Shown here piece by piece: positions 32,970-43,887 of a stretch of 64,000 nucleotides of DNA. The translations under genes and the position numbers were made by a program. The DNA is from Parietaria judaica (Eukaryota; Streptophyta; Magnoliopsida; Rosales; Urticaceae), in NCBI GenBank assembly GCA_954871525.1, contig OX940865.1, positions 620,001-684,000 on the forward strand, given 5' to 3'. How positions within the stretch are numbered: the first letter of the stretch is position 1; each line of letters opens with the position of its first letter. The notes under the pieces are model-generated. The model was not told the origin of the DNA, ran no database searches, and saw nothing but the letters and a program-made list of their open reading frames with translations.

Positions 32970-35900
32970 ATGGCATTTAGGGAATGGATGACGAAAAATA
33001 GAATGAGCGATGATTACCGACATGGTGTTCAGGAATTTATGGATTTTGTGCGTTTAAACTTTGAAGAAGGAGATTTGATTAGGTGTCCTTGTCTTTTGTG
33101 TGGAAATTTAGTTTCGAAATCTATGAAACTAGTCAAATCGCATTTGTTAGCAATTGGTATTATGAGTTCCTATGATCATTGGTACTTTCATGGAGAAAAG
33201 ATACGTGGTAAGAGAGTCAATGATTTAGTTGAAGAAGATGAATGCAAAGACGAAGCCGATGACATTGGTGGTTTGATGGATGATATCGACTATAATTTTG
33301 TGGGAAGACCGCAATTATTAGAGTCGATGGTGGGGGATTTCGAAGCGCCTTTGTATGATGGGAGTAACACAACGAAAATAGGGTTTTTGGTATCACTATT
33401 CCATTTAAAGGCGGCAGGAAGTTGGACAAATTCTAGCTTCACGGAAATTGTTGGAACTCCTTCGTGAAACGTTGCCGGCCGGTAATAAAGTTCCGACAGA
33501 AATATATGCGGCAAAAAAGACACTGGGCTTGTTAGGTTTAAAGTTTGAAAAGTTTCATGCATGTCCAAAAGATTGCGTACTGTATAGGAACGAGCATACA
33601 GAATTAAGTGAATATCCACTGTGCAATGGGTCAAGGTGGAAGACAGGAAAGGAGCCACATGACGGTATCAAAGGGGTTCCTCAAACGCATGTTTAACAAT
33701 ATTAATCACGCGGAGAACATGGTTTGGCACTCAAAAAATCAGAGTAATGATGGCATTTTAAGACACCCTTGTGATGCTTCACAGTGGAAAAGTTTTGATA
33801 CTCGGTATCCGGAATTCAGCTCAGAACCCAGGAATGTGTCTCGGTTTGGCAACAGACGGGATGAATCCTTTTGGTAACATGAGTAGTCGCTATAGTGTTT
33901 GGCCGGTAATACTTTGCAACTACAATCTCCCTCCGAAGTTGTGTATGAAGCGGAAGTTCTTGATGTTGACTCTTTTAATTTCGGGACCGAGCCAACCAGG
34001 AAATGACATCGACATCTACTTGGCACCTTTGGTCGATGATCTAAAGATGATGTGGAACGAAGGAATTGAGATCAACGATGCTTACCGACGCGAAGTGTTC
34101 AAGTTGAAAGCAATGTTAATGTGGACAATCAATGACTTCCCGGCGTACGGAAACTTGTCTGGTTACTCGGTGAAATGTTCTATTGGTTGTCCAGTCTGCA
34201 TCAAAAATACATCTTCAGTCCGGCTGAAACATGGGAAGAAAACAGTTTTTCTCGACCATAGGAGATTTTTACCGAGAGATCACCCGTACAGAAAGAAAGA
34301 AAAAAAGTTTAATGGACAACAAGAACATCTACCTCCTCCAAAAATTTTGAACAGTGAAGATGTCTATAAACTGATTTGTGAAGAGACTTATGAAGTTCTT
34401 GGAAAAAGAACGTCGAGTGGTAAGAGGAAGCAAAAGAAATTTGAAGATAGACCGTTCAAAAAAGTATCAATCTTCTACGAGCTCCCGTATTGGAAGACGC
34501 ATTACGTTCGACATTGTTTGGACGTTATGCACATCGAAAAAAATGTATGTGAAGCGATTGTTGGTACATTGCTTGAAGATCCAAATAAAACAAAAGACGG
34601 GAAAAATGCTCGACAAGATCTCGTTGAATTGGGTATAAGACCGGATTTGCATCCTAAAATGGCTGGAAAGAAGACATTACTACCACCGGCTGTCCACACT
34701 TTATCGAGAGCGGAGCGAAGGAAGCTTTGTGGATGGCTTGCGGCGATAAAAGTTCCCGAAGGTCATTCTTCGAACTACAAGAGGTTTGTATCTATGAAAG
34801 ATTTGAGACTTATCGGAATGAAGACTCACGATTGTCATATGTTGCTTCAACAAATACTGCCTCTTGCATTGCGAGGGTTTTTGCCAAAGGAAGTTCGATT
34901 CGCAATTTCAAAGTTATGTGAATTTTTCAACAAAATTTGCTCCAAAACTATTAAGGTTGAAGGTCTTGACGAGTTGCAAGCGGACTTGGTAAAAACCCTA
35001 TGTATGCTCGAGATGTTCTTTCCACCCTCATTTTTTGACATCATGATTCACTTAACCGTTCACCTAGTACGGGAAGTGAAATTATGTGGACCTATATTTC
35101 TACGGTGGATGTATCCAATTGAACGGTATATGAAAGTCTTGAAAGGATACGTGAAGAACTACAATCGACCAGAAGGGAGCATTGTCGAAGGATATATGGC
35201 AGAAGAGTCGGTTGAATTTTGTGTAGAGTATTTCCCGAGAACTCGGCCAATTGGTGTTCCCAAATTAGCCAAAGCGGAATCCAAAGGCTTATCTGCAGGT
35301 AATTATTATAATTTTTTTATAAATAAATACGATGTAAATATTTAAATTACGTGTTGAATATAATATTTATTTTGATGTTTTTATGCACAGCAAATCCTTC
35401 AACTGTCAACCGAAAAGAATGGGAGCAAGCTGTTCTCCATGTGTTGCACAATTTAGACGTCGTGGAACCCTTTATCGATGTGCATATGAATGAGTTAAGG
35501 TCTACTTATCCGAAAAAGTCAAAAAACGAAAAATGGCTAAAAGAAGAGCATAACCGTACGTTTGCAAAGTGGATCGATGAATATTGTTATGCAAGAAGAA
35601 AGAATTTAGATGAGACATTATTGAAGATCTCTAGTGGGCCTTCACAAGTAGTTACCAGGTACACGTCATGGTACGTTAACGGGTACACATTTTACACAAG
35701 GGAAAGGGACGAAAAACACCCCGTACAAAATAGTGGTGTTACATTCTTTGCGGAAGGAGTCCATGTTGCGTCGGCCAAGGATAAAAATCCAAAAAAAGCT
35801 TTTATGAGCTATTTTGGCTATGTAGAAGATATTTGGGAGCTAGATTATTGTGGTTTGCGAGTTGGATTGTTTAAGTGAAAATGGGCGGACAACAACCACG

Positions 35901-36172
35901 TCAAAGTTACCAATGATGGAGTTACGGTTGTTGACTTCAGACGGATGAGTTATGCCAATGATTCATTCATGTTGGCATCCCAAGCATCTCAAGAATTATC
36001 TCTCGTCGTGCATGTTAATGCGAGAAATGTAGAGGAATCGAATGAAGAAGTTGAAGACATCACTACCATCGCACCATTCTCCATCGGGCTACAATCGTTT
36101 GAAGACGTTGATGATGATGATGATGTTTCGTTTTTGCTACGTCGAGATATCCCGGCATTGGAAATTGATTGA
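32970..36172 (+). pseudogene. TNPD-type CACTA transposase, broken
   Basis: The intact protein cuts and joins CACTA ends. From ATG 32,970 come the transposase-associated region (MAFREWMTKNRM, IRCPCLLCGN), then Transposase_21 (FGLATDGMNPFGN-type core read as GLATDGMNPFGNMSSRYSVW, ISGPSQPGNDIDIYLAPL, TINDFPAYGNLSGYS), then a DUF4218-like region (AGKKTLLPPAVHTLSRAERR, LRWMYPIERYMKVLKGYVKN). An intron lies at 35,299-35,390. Exon 2 has a DUF4216-like end (NSGVTFFAEG, GYVEDIWELDY). Breaks: an extra base near 33,443, a frame change with missing residues near 33,640-33,660, a one-base loss near 33,832, and a TGA at 35,876-35,878 where the family usually has Cys in 'FKCKW'. Beyond that stop the frame continues to 36,172. 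Four breaks make it very unlikely to work. Confidence 0.92.
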
Positions 36173-37948
36173 ATAATAATTTTATTGTAATAATGTTATA
36201 TTTTGATCTTGTTTTTCATGTATGAACAATTAGTTATCATGTTTATTTAATTGGAAATTGATTGAACAATTATTTTTCAATTAGTTATCTTTTAAAATTT
36301 TACTATTTGAAAATTGATTGAACAATTTTTTTTATAAAAAAGTTGGTTAAATAAATGTAAATTTGGTTCATTTTGTACTTAATACCGCGGCCTTTTCGAT
36401 TGAAGCCGCGGCGCGTTTCATACGAGAAAATATTGCCGCGGCATTTCCCAAATAGGCCGCGGCGAGTTGCGTAAGGCAGAGGGTATTTACGTAAATTCAG
36501 AAGAACACCACGGCTTATACATACCGACGCCTTGGCATATGTAAATACAGCCTCGGCGTATTTAGTTCCTGCCGCGGCATATATCGCATCAAAATTATAC
36601 AGAGAGCATGTGTTTTCCGCAGGCAAAGAAATGCCACGGCGTACAAAGAATATGCCTTGGCATGCAAGAAAGGCCGAGGCGTAGTACAATCATGCCGCGG
36701 CATTCTTAGACAAAAACTAAAAACCAAATTTTTACGCGTGCGTTAAATCAGGTTATGCCGCTGTAATGTCTAACATGACGCGGCTTTTGTAGACGAGCCT
36801 CGGCTCTAATATTTTTGTGCCGCGGCGTATTTACATACCAAAATATCAAAGAGTATGTGTTAAGTTAAATCTTAACGTGCCGTGGCCTTGTGAACACCGT
36901 GCCACGGCGCGTTTCATACGGGATTCACAATGCTGCGGCGTTTCAAGACAAGCCGTGGCGAGTTTCATATTTAACATGGGTAAATAGGTAAATTCAACTT
37001 GATGCCACGGCTTTATTATATCTACGCATTGGCATGAGTACAAAAAGCCTCGGCGCGCGTATATTGTGCCGCGGCATAAAGTGCGTACAAATTATACAGA
37101 GAGCATGCTTTCTGGAGGCCAAATCTTGCCGCGGCATACCCAAATAGGTTGTAGCATGACTGCAAGGACGAGGTGTATGCCGCGGTATAGTATGTAACTG
37201 CCGCGGCGTACCTTTACGAGCCCCGGCTCATTTATTTCATGCCGTGGCGTATTTACATCCCAAAATTATACAGAGTCGGTGTTATTTCAAATCTCAACGT
37301 GCCCCAGCTTATATAAACCACGCCCTGGCGTGTATTTTTCCACGTTGGACTATGCCGCGGCAGTTTAAAGGTTATGCCGCGGTATGTATCGGGATTTTAA
37401 GACAACGATTGCGTTTTTCCGTTGTCCAAAGCCGTTTTTGAATTTTTTATTCGATTTTAACCTGATTTCCCTCCATTTCAACCCTATTCCTTCCCTCTTT
37501 TTCTTTAAATCTCCTCTCTTCTCTCTTCTCTCTTCTCTCTTCTTCCTCTCTCTCTTCACTCCGTCGCCGTGCTCCGCCGTGCCCCGCCGTTATCCGCCGT
37601 GCTCCACCATTCTCCGCCGCCGACGTATCCTTGCCGTGCCCTTACTCCGTTGAGGTGTGCTTCATCTTGTTTCTTCAACAAGCTAAGTCCTACCCCGTTC
37701 CCTAACTCCGAGTTATTGATTCTAACAAGGTTAGAATCCTATCCGAATTCAATATTACATATGTATTGCATTTTGTTAATGTTTGCCATGAAATGTTTTT
37801 ATGCTTTTGTTGTCTTTCATGTTTGCCATGAAATGTTGTTTTATGCTTTTGTTGTCTTGAATGTTTGCAATGAAATGTATTTGTTGTCTTGAGTTATTTG
37901 ATGTTTATGAATTTTTGGAAACGAGTCAAATATATATTTAGGAAAGTT
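36173..37948. repeat. Palindrome array between TNPD and TNPA, and TNPA leader
   Basis: 36,173-36,375 is AT-rich 3' flanking sequence. From 36,384 to about 37,385 GCCGCGGC-type palindromes recur every 20-35 bases, with ATACAGAGAGCATG at 36,597 and 37,094 and a partial copy at 37,268. This part also looks like a decayed tandem duplication, since palindrome and motif order is similar in 36,380-36,840 and 36,870-37,260. From 37,490 a CTCTT-rich leader and CCGCCGT repeats precede the TNPA start codon. Confidence 0.85.
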
Positions 37949-40900
37949 ATGTCGGAGCGAGAAGTAACTAGGCCGTCAATCGATCGAGAAGAAACGTCAT
38001 CATCCGATGAAGAAGAAACTACGCCCGGTTAGTAGTATTGTTATTTTGTTTAAGGTATTATATTTCATTGAATCTATCTAGTATATAAAATTTATAATTT
38101 ATTACTTTATTTGTTTCTAGTTCTTAACCAAAATGATGAAGTAGCAAAATGTAGAAGAAAACTTAGAGGAGAAGGAAAAAGAAAAGTGAACCTCATGAAA
38201 AGTATCAATATCTTAAAGCATAAGGGGGAAAAAATACTTGTGAGATTTGATGAGAAAAAACAACCGGATGGAAGAGATGGTGATCTTTTAGCTAGTTGGA
38301 TTGGTGTTCTTGCTCGTGAATTTATTTCAATTACTATATCCGATTGGAGGTTGAAGAGTTTAAAAAAGGTGAAACATAGGATATGGGATGAAATCCAACA
38401 AGCATTTGTTATCTTGAACGAGTACAAGAAGATGTGTTTATCTTGTGCCGGGGAATCGGCAAGATACTTCCGGTATGATCTCTCTACCCTATTCAAGAGA
38501 GATCCGAATGATAAAAGAATCTTCGAGCGACCGGATATTGTTAAGAAGTATTACACGAGCATCACGGACGAACATTGGGAGGAGTTTGTTAATATTAGAT
38601 TAAGCGTTGAGTTCAAAGAAGTCTCGAATCAAAACAAAGCTAATAGGGCTCTCGTTGAGTACCCCTCTAGATCGGGTCGAAACGGATATCTGAAGATCGA
38701 TCAAATGCTAGTAAGGGTTTTAATTTTATATTTTAAATTTAATCTATTGTCTATAATTGAATAACATTTTCCTTTGTTTCGTAGTTTGAAAAAAACGGCG
38801 TATGGGCGACAAAGCCGGAACTTTGGATCGAAATGAGGAATAATGAGGATGGTTCATTAAAGGATCCAAATCTAGAGCCTACTGTGAATAAAATAGTAAG
38901 TACAATGAGTTTATTTGTATATTATTGACTTAAATATTTGTAATAATTCATTTTGTTATTAGGTGGAATGTACCACTCAAGTTGTGGACAACGATGAGGA
39001 AGAAGATATTTTGACAAGAGCTTTGGGGAAGAAAGAACATCCCGGACGAGTTCGGAGACAATCCAAATACGTCTCAAAGAGAGCATTTTACAAACAAGCC
39101 AAAGACTCAACGAATCCCCTCGTTCAAAGTCTCCTAGCCGAAATTAAAGATATGAAAGTCAAGTCGGAAGCGAGAGATGCGGCTTTCGAGGAATGGAAGG
39201 CTAAAGTGGAACAAATGATCCAAGGATCATCTTCAAGAAATATTCAAGGTAGTAATGAACCACTCGATGCGCATAGTCCGGTAAGTCAACCTCTTGCTCC
39301 TTTAGCACCGATTGAATTGAATTTTGATGATGATCGTACTCCCGCAACAAAGGCTAAGGGAAAAGATTTTATTTCGAAAGGACCGAGTCTAGGGAGTAAC
39401 GAGCCTTGTGATGTGCAATGTCCGGGAAGGCCACCGTTTACTCCCGTAGCGCCGGTTAATGTGCAACTTGATGAAGGTCAAATTCCCGCGAAAAAGCCTA
39501 AGCGTAAAGGGTTCCTTTCGAAAAGGCCGAATAGAGAGAATATCAAATCTTTTAATGTGCAAAGTTGCGCTAGTCAATCGATTGCTCCTTCACCGGAGCT
39601 TGCGAAGGTTCAAATTCAAGCTAAAAAGGCAAAGAGCTCGCCTTTGGTTTCAAAAGGACCTATTCTAGGTATTGGCGGAATTTCCGCGGTTGATCCGGCG
39701 TCGTCTATTCCAAATACGCCCATTTCATTTAATGAAGGTGTTGATTGTCTCCTTTTTACGGAGGGAATCGTTGAGCACGTCGCAACCAGGAAGGTGTTCC
39801 TAAAAAATGAAGAGGTTGGCGAGAAAATTCACAACATACCATTGGATAGAGATCATCGTCAGGTGTTAGTAGAAGTGTCGATGTCTAAAGACCCTATTCC
39901 TCTCCCGGTATCGATTCAATGGATCGAAACCATTGATGACGTGGTGGGGACCTTTGTGCCTTGGCCAGTGTCCCTTATTGAAGAATTAAACTCCAAAGGT
40001 AATCAAGCTCCCAAACCTAAGCCCAAAAATATAGCCAAAAGTTCGTATTACAATGAAATGGCACAAAAGATTAACTTGAACCATGTTAATCCCCGATTGA
40101 GAGCGTTAGCGTCTTCTGCAAACGACTATATGCTTGCAAAGGGAAAGAAAATAGCAGTTGAGCTTGATAAGAGTTTGTGTGATTTCGCTCCGTTGTTGAA
40201 TTTTGATGATACACGTGAATTTTTCCTCTCTCAAGACTTGACCGTACTATGGATAATGATTTGTCAAAGGTATGTTTCCATTTTCATTTGCGATTTCATA
40301 ATTATTAAATATATAAATTACTGATTCATTTGTTATACATTAATTATTGTTATTTTTATTTGTAGTTATTTGCAAAAAATCACATTCGCAATCCGGACAT
40401 TTACGGTTTTCTTCCGCCATATGAAGACATCGGGTCCAACACAAAAGTAGGAGATGCTAAGAAAAATGCATTAAAACTTGATGTTGATCGATACTACAAA
40501 CTTATACAAAATTGCAAGAATGGCAAAAGATGGTTAATGCCTTACAATAGTCGTCACCATTGGATTCTTCTTGTTTTTAACCCTTGGAAGGCTACCGTAG
40601 CGAAGTTTGATTCTCTCCCCAATTCAAGCGGTTTAAATAGCCACTTAGAGCAATTTTTCCAAAAGTAAGTATTCTAAAACATAATCATTTTTATGTTTAA
40701 GTTATTTGAATTCTTTACTTTTTTTGTAGTAGTAGTGAAGACATATTCAAGGTTAATCACGACACCGGCCTCATGACACCCTCGTTGATAAAAACGGTGA
40801 ATTCAAAAGGATGTCCGAAACAACCGGGAAATCATGAATGCGGATATTACGTCATGAAGTTCATGCACGACGTTGTGAGAAATGGTATGAATTTCATCGA

Positions 40901-41000
40901 TAGAAAACTTAATTATAGTGTAAACGAGATAGATGGATTGAATGTAGATTTAGGTATGTATGTGCTATCAAAGTTTGCTAACTATGACGATGAAGATTAG
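37949..41000 (+). CDS. TNPA-type protein fused to a Ulp1-like protease domain
   Basis: Six exons are supported by splice borders: 37,949-38,027, 38,121-38,710, 38,785-38,895, 38,963-40,269, 40,366-40,664, 40,730-41,000; total about 885 codons. Exons 2-4 carry the plant En/Spm Transposase_24 region (DGRDGDLLASWIG, YSSLF-like LSTLFKRDPNDKRIFERPDI, SRSGRNGYLKID, KEHPGRVRRQSKYVS); TNPA binds subterminal repeats. Exon 4 also has Lys/Pro-rich linker repeats. Exons 5-6 encode a Ulp1/C48 cysteine-protease-like domain with SRHHW (His), KFDSLP (Asp), QPGNHECGYY (Gln and Cys), all catalytic positions kept. One problem: exon 4 ends in phase 2 while exon 5 must be read from phase 0, so either a one-base indel lies near 40,240-40,260 or another donor is used. 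TNPA-protease fusions are known in plant CACTA elements. Apart from that point no stop is seen. Confidence 0.85.
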
Positions 41001-41339
41001 AACATATTTTGGATTTGTTTGTTTATATTTGAACGGTGAATTTTGTATGGTGGATTATATGTTTTGTATGTATCGATCGTATAATCTTTAACCGATGATA
41101 TTTTAATGTATTAATATTTTTATTTTAATATTTTGGATTAATGCTTTTAATTAAAAATTTAATTTATATTTTATTTAATAAAATATTAATTATTAATTAC
41201 AGGTTCTATCGGTATTAGAAAGAGGATAAAAAGTTACCAGGCGATTTTTTTCAAAAAATCGCCCGGTTTTTTATTTTTTTTTAGTCTCTTTTTCAACAAC
41301 GCTTAAAAACCGTCGCCCAAAACAAATACAACCCTTCGG

Positions 41340-42070
41340 AAGGCAGTTTACGCCGCGGCTTCAAAAAACACGCCGCGGCGGAACAATACTACGTACGATG
41401 GTAAATTTCGTCGTTCGTAATAGTTTTACGCCGCGGCTTTTTGGAAACATGTCGCGGCCTACCTCAAATAATGCCGCGGCATGTTTCTTCAAGCCGAGGC
41501 TTAATTTTGAAATATCAAAAAAACCCGCGGCGTGGTTTGATCATGTCGTGGCGTTTGAATGTGTCGAAATGTCTAAAATAAGCCTCAGCTTGTTAAATAC
41601 ATGCCACAGCGTTGGCTAAACTAAGCCTCGGCGTGTTTGCCTTGATTATTCGTTTCCAGCCGCGGCCTGTTTGATAAAAGGCCGCGGCATTTTAGCTTTC
41701 GAACAACGGATAATTTCGTTGTTCATTCATTTCTAGCCGCGGCTAGTTAAAATAACGCCGCGGCGTTTTTGACTTTTGATTCGACTATAGCCGCGGCCTG
41801 ATTTATATTATGCCGCGGCGTTTTGCTTTTGAACCACGGAAAACTCCGTTGTTCGTTCATTTCTAGCCGCGGCATGTAAACATAACACCACGGCGTGGTT
41901 GGCTTTTTATTCGATTATAGCCACGGCCTTTTATTTTGTGCCGCGGCTTTTGATTTCGAACCACGGATAATTCCGTTGTTCATTCGATTAGAGCCGCGGC
42001 GTGTTTTATTACACGCCGCGGCGTTATCTCGTTCGAACCACGGAAATTTCCGTTGTAGGAAGATTTTCTC
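41340..42070. repeat. GCCGCGGC palindrome array, right subterminal
   Basis: Dense array from 41,351 to about 42,020, with many perfect GCCGCGGC words and a 'gaaccacggataattccgttgttcattcgat' phrase repeated three or four times at roughly 130-base steps (41,700, 41,830, 41,960, 42,035). It precedes the outer CCATGG tier and the right TIR. 41,001-41,339 is AT-rich 3' flank of the TNPA gene. Confidence 0.9.
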
Positions 42071-42169
42071 AACCATGGAAAAAATCCGTGGTTGGAACTT
42101 ACTACCATGCAGGATTCTACCATGTTTAAGAACCATGGTTGAAATTTTTCAACCATAGTTGAAACCCGG
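42055..42169. repeat. CACTA outer subterminal repeats, right
   Basis: CAACCATGG, CCGTGGTTG, ACCATGG and AACCATGGTTGAAA words in both orientations, mirroring 24,240-24,500. Confidence 0.8.
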
Positions 42170-42185
42170 ATTTGTAGTAGTGACA
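42170..42185. repeat. CACTA right TIR and ACA target duplication
   Basis: ATTTGTAGTAGTG (42,170-42,182) is the reverse of the left end with one mismatch; ACA at 42,183-42,185 repeats 24,212-24,214. Confidence 0.93.
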
Positions 42186-43487
42186 TATCTTATTATATCA
42201 ATGGACACATACGATCAGGAAGATATAATAAACAATCATTAAAGTTCAGCTTCGGGCTATAGTGGAGTTTTACTGAAGCTTCCTAAAGTTCTACACGTTC
42301 AGTGTAGCTCATGTGTGTTTTCAATTTGTCCTCGCAATTAAAAATTGAATAGACCCAATCAAGAGTGATTCGTGATTGTTATCACGAATAAAATGATTAA
42401 CCTAAAATTGGCAAAAGTACCCATGTTTTGGTACTTGGTGGGAATGTGAAAATCAATAATTGAATTTGATCCCATGATAGTTCTGGGATTATGGGAAATT
42501 AAATTCTGTGAATTTATCATTTTTAATCGTGCAATTCTTATGTAAGGTTTTAGAGTTATGGTCAAAACAGTTTTTCAGCAAAAGCCGAAATAGTCACTAT
42601 TTATATCTTCGAATTTGAGAGAAAATAAAATACTAAATTAATTCTTTGAATATTTAAGTAGGAAAATAATCATAATTATATTCCAATTATGATTTTTTGT
42701 TTATAATCTTGAAAATAATATAAGATTTGATTATTATATCTTATACAATATATTCTGAAAGATTTTTTTTTAATTTATTCTTTATTTTATTTAATCATTA
42801 AATCAAATTTTATAGTGAATATATCTAAATGGTTGAGATAGTCTCTCCAATTGGTTGAGATAATCTCTGCAAAGTGGTTGGGTCAGTTTCCTATAAATAA
42901 GGTAGTTCTAGAACCCTAAAACACATACTTTAGAATTCTCAAAATTGCCATTCCCTCTGGCTCTCCCAGTTCCTGCGAATTTCTCAGGGAAAATTCTTCC
43001 CGGGATTCTTCTTTTAGGGTTTAGAGGTTATTCTAGGGGAGCCCACACTCTTAGCGACGTAATCCCAAAGGCATACATTGGAAGACAATTTGGAGCTATC
43101 TTCTCACATAAAATCGCAAAGAGCATGTGGATAAGAGGCACAGATTTCTTGAAGATCAGAAAACATAGAAATAATTGTCGAATGTGTCAGGTGCGCGTTC
43201 TTGTTTTTATTGATTATGAAATTGTTACCTTTTACTCGTGGCTCAATAAAATCAGTTAATAACGTGTAAAGAAAAATGAGAAAATTATTTTATCACGATC
43301 TAGCAAATTAATTTTTGTTTTATCAACAACCGGATGAGGATTCTTTGAGAGGGTTACCCGACGCGTCGTACATAATGAGCAAGAATTTCTTTTGGGGATT
43401 CATTGAGAATAAGATCCCAGCGAATCAACATCATAGAGGTAACGATATCAACAATCGCTAAACCGGGCTACTCGCTAGTTCCAACCA
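42186..43487 (+). mobile_element. Long LTR hosting the CACTA insertion, right part (copy D)
   Basis: It continues the LTR interrupted at 24,214: 'tatcaatggacacatacgatcagg' followed by 'agcttcgggctatagtggagttttactgaagc' as in related LTRs, TATAAATAA at 42,892, a leader with CT-rich and 'ccctaaaacacatac' text, and the end TAGTTCCAACCA one base before a primer-binding site. It is thus a 5' LTR in plus orientation. The short frame at 42,945-43,259 lies in the R/U5 part and has no domain. Confidence 0.85.
42892..42900 (+). promoter_or_regulatory. TATA box of LTR copy D
   Basis: TATAAATAA at the same relative place as in copies C and E, about 600 bases from the LTR end. Confidence 0.55.
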
Positions 43488-43488
43488 T

Positions 43489-43500
43489 TGGTATCAGAGC
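43489..43500 (+). other. Primer-binding site (initiator tRNA-Met type)
   Basis: TGGTATCAGAGC, one base after the LTR end at 43,487. It proves that copy D is a 5' LTR and that the CACTA element sits inside it. Confidence 0.9.
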
Positions 43501-43887
43501 CAAAAGTTACTGACGAATAATTATTATTAATCTCGGATAATAATTGAAGAATTATTTTGGAATTAATCCAATGAAAAACTATTTAATTATAATTTTCTAT
43601 TAATTAATTTTATTTGTTAAAATAAGATGCCGGCTAGGGTTCAGCCAATGTCGAAACCCTAAGCCATCGTTAGGATTAGAGTTTCGGCAAGCCAATTGGC
43701 TTCCCGATGAATAGCGAATTACGGCTGGATTTTCCAGCCGCACGGGATGCAAGTCAGCCGGCGTCCGGGCTGGCGAGATAGCATTCCACTCAGCTCGTGT
43801 TCGAATTGACCACACGGGAAGGAAGGAAACTGAATTGGATTCTCCGGATTCACAACAATCGGCTTGGAATTTTCCCTACCACACGAG
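43501..43887 (+). other. Retroelement leader stub after the PBS
   Basis: About 390 bases of leader follow the PBS; the second half is richer in G and C ('ggctggattttccagccgcacggg'). No gag frame is reached. At 43,888 the sequence jumps into the interior of a different LTR family (copy E), so the body of the element is deleted or replaced. Confidence 0.55.

Larger units (their letters stand above)
24215..42182 (+). mobile_element. CACTA (En/Spm) transposon, about 18 kb
   Basis: The ends read CACTAGTACAAAT and, reversed on the right, CACTACTACAAAT, flanked by ACA on both sides. Inside are TNPD-like and TNPA-like genes in the usual order and on the same strand, an upstream accessory gene, and two to three minus-strand BED-finger genes. 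Between them all non-coding DNA carries GCCGCGGC-type palindromes. At 17,968 bp it is large for the superfamily. The transposase gene is broken, so this copy would need help from another source to move. Confidence 0.95.

Noticed and set aside
35299..35390. Reading straight through the TNPD intron
   Set aside because: The frame stops at 35,344, and clear GT and CAG borders join domains that are continuous in the family.
41398..42186. Frames of 68-87 residues in the right palindrome array
   Set aside because: They read through GCCGCGGC repeats (AAA, PRR, RGS words) on both strands; no domain.
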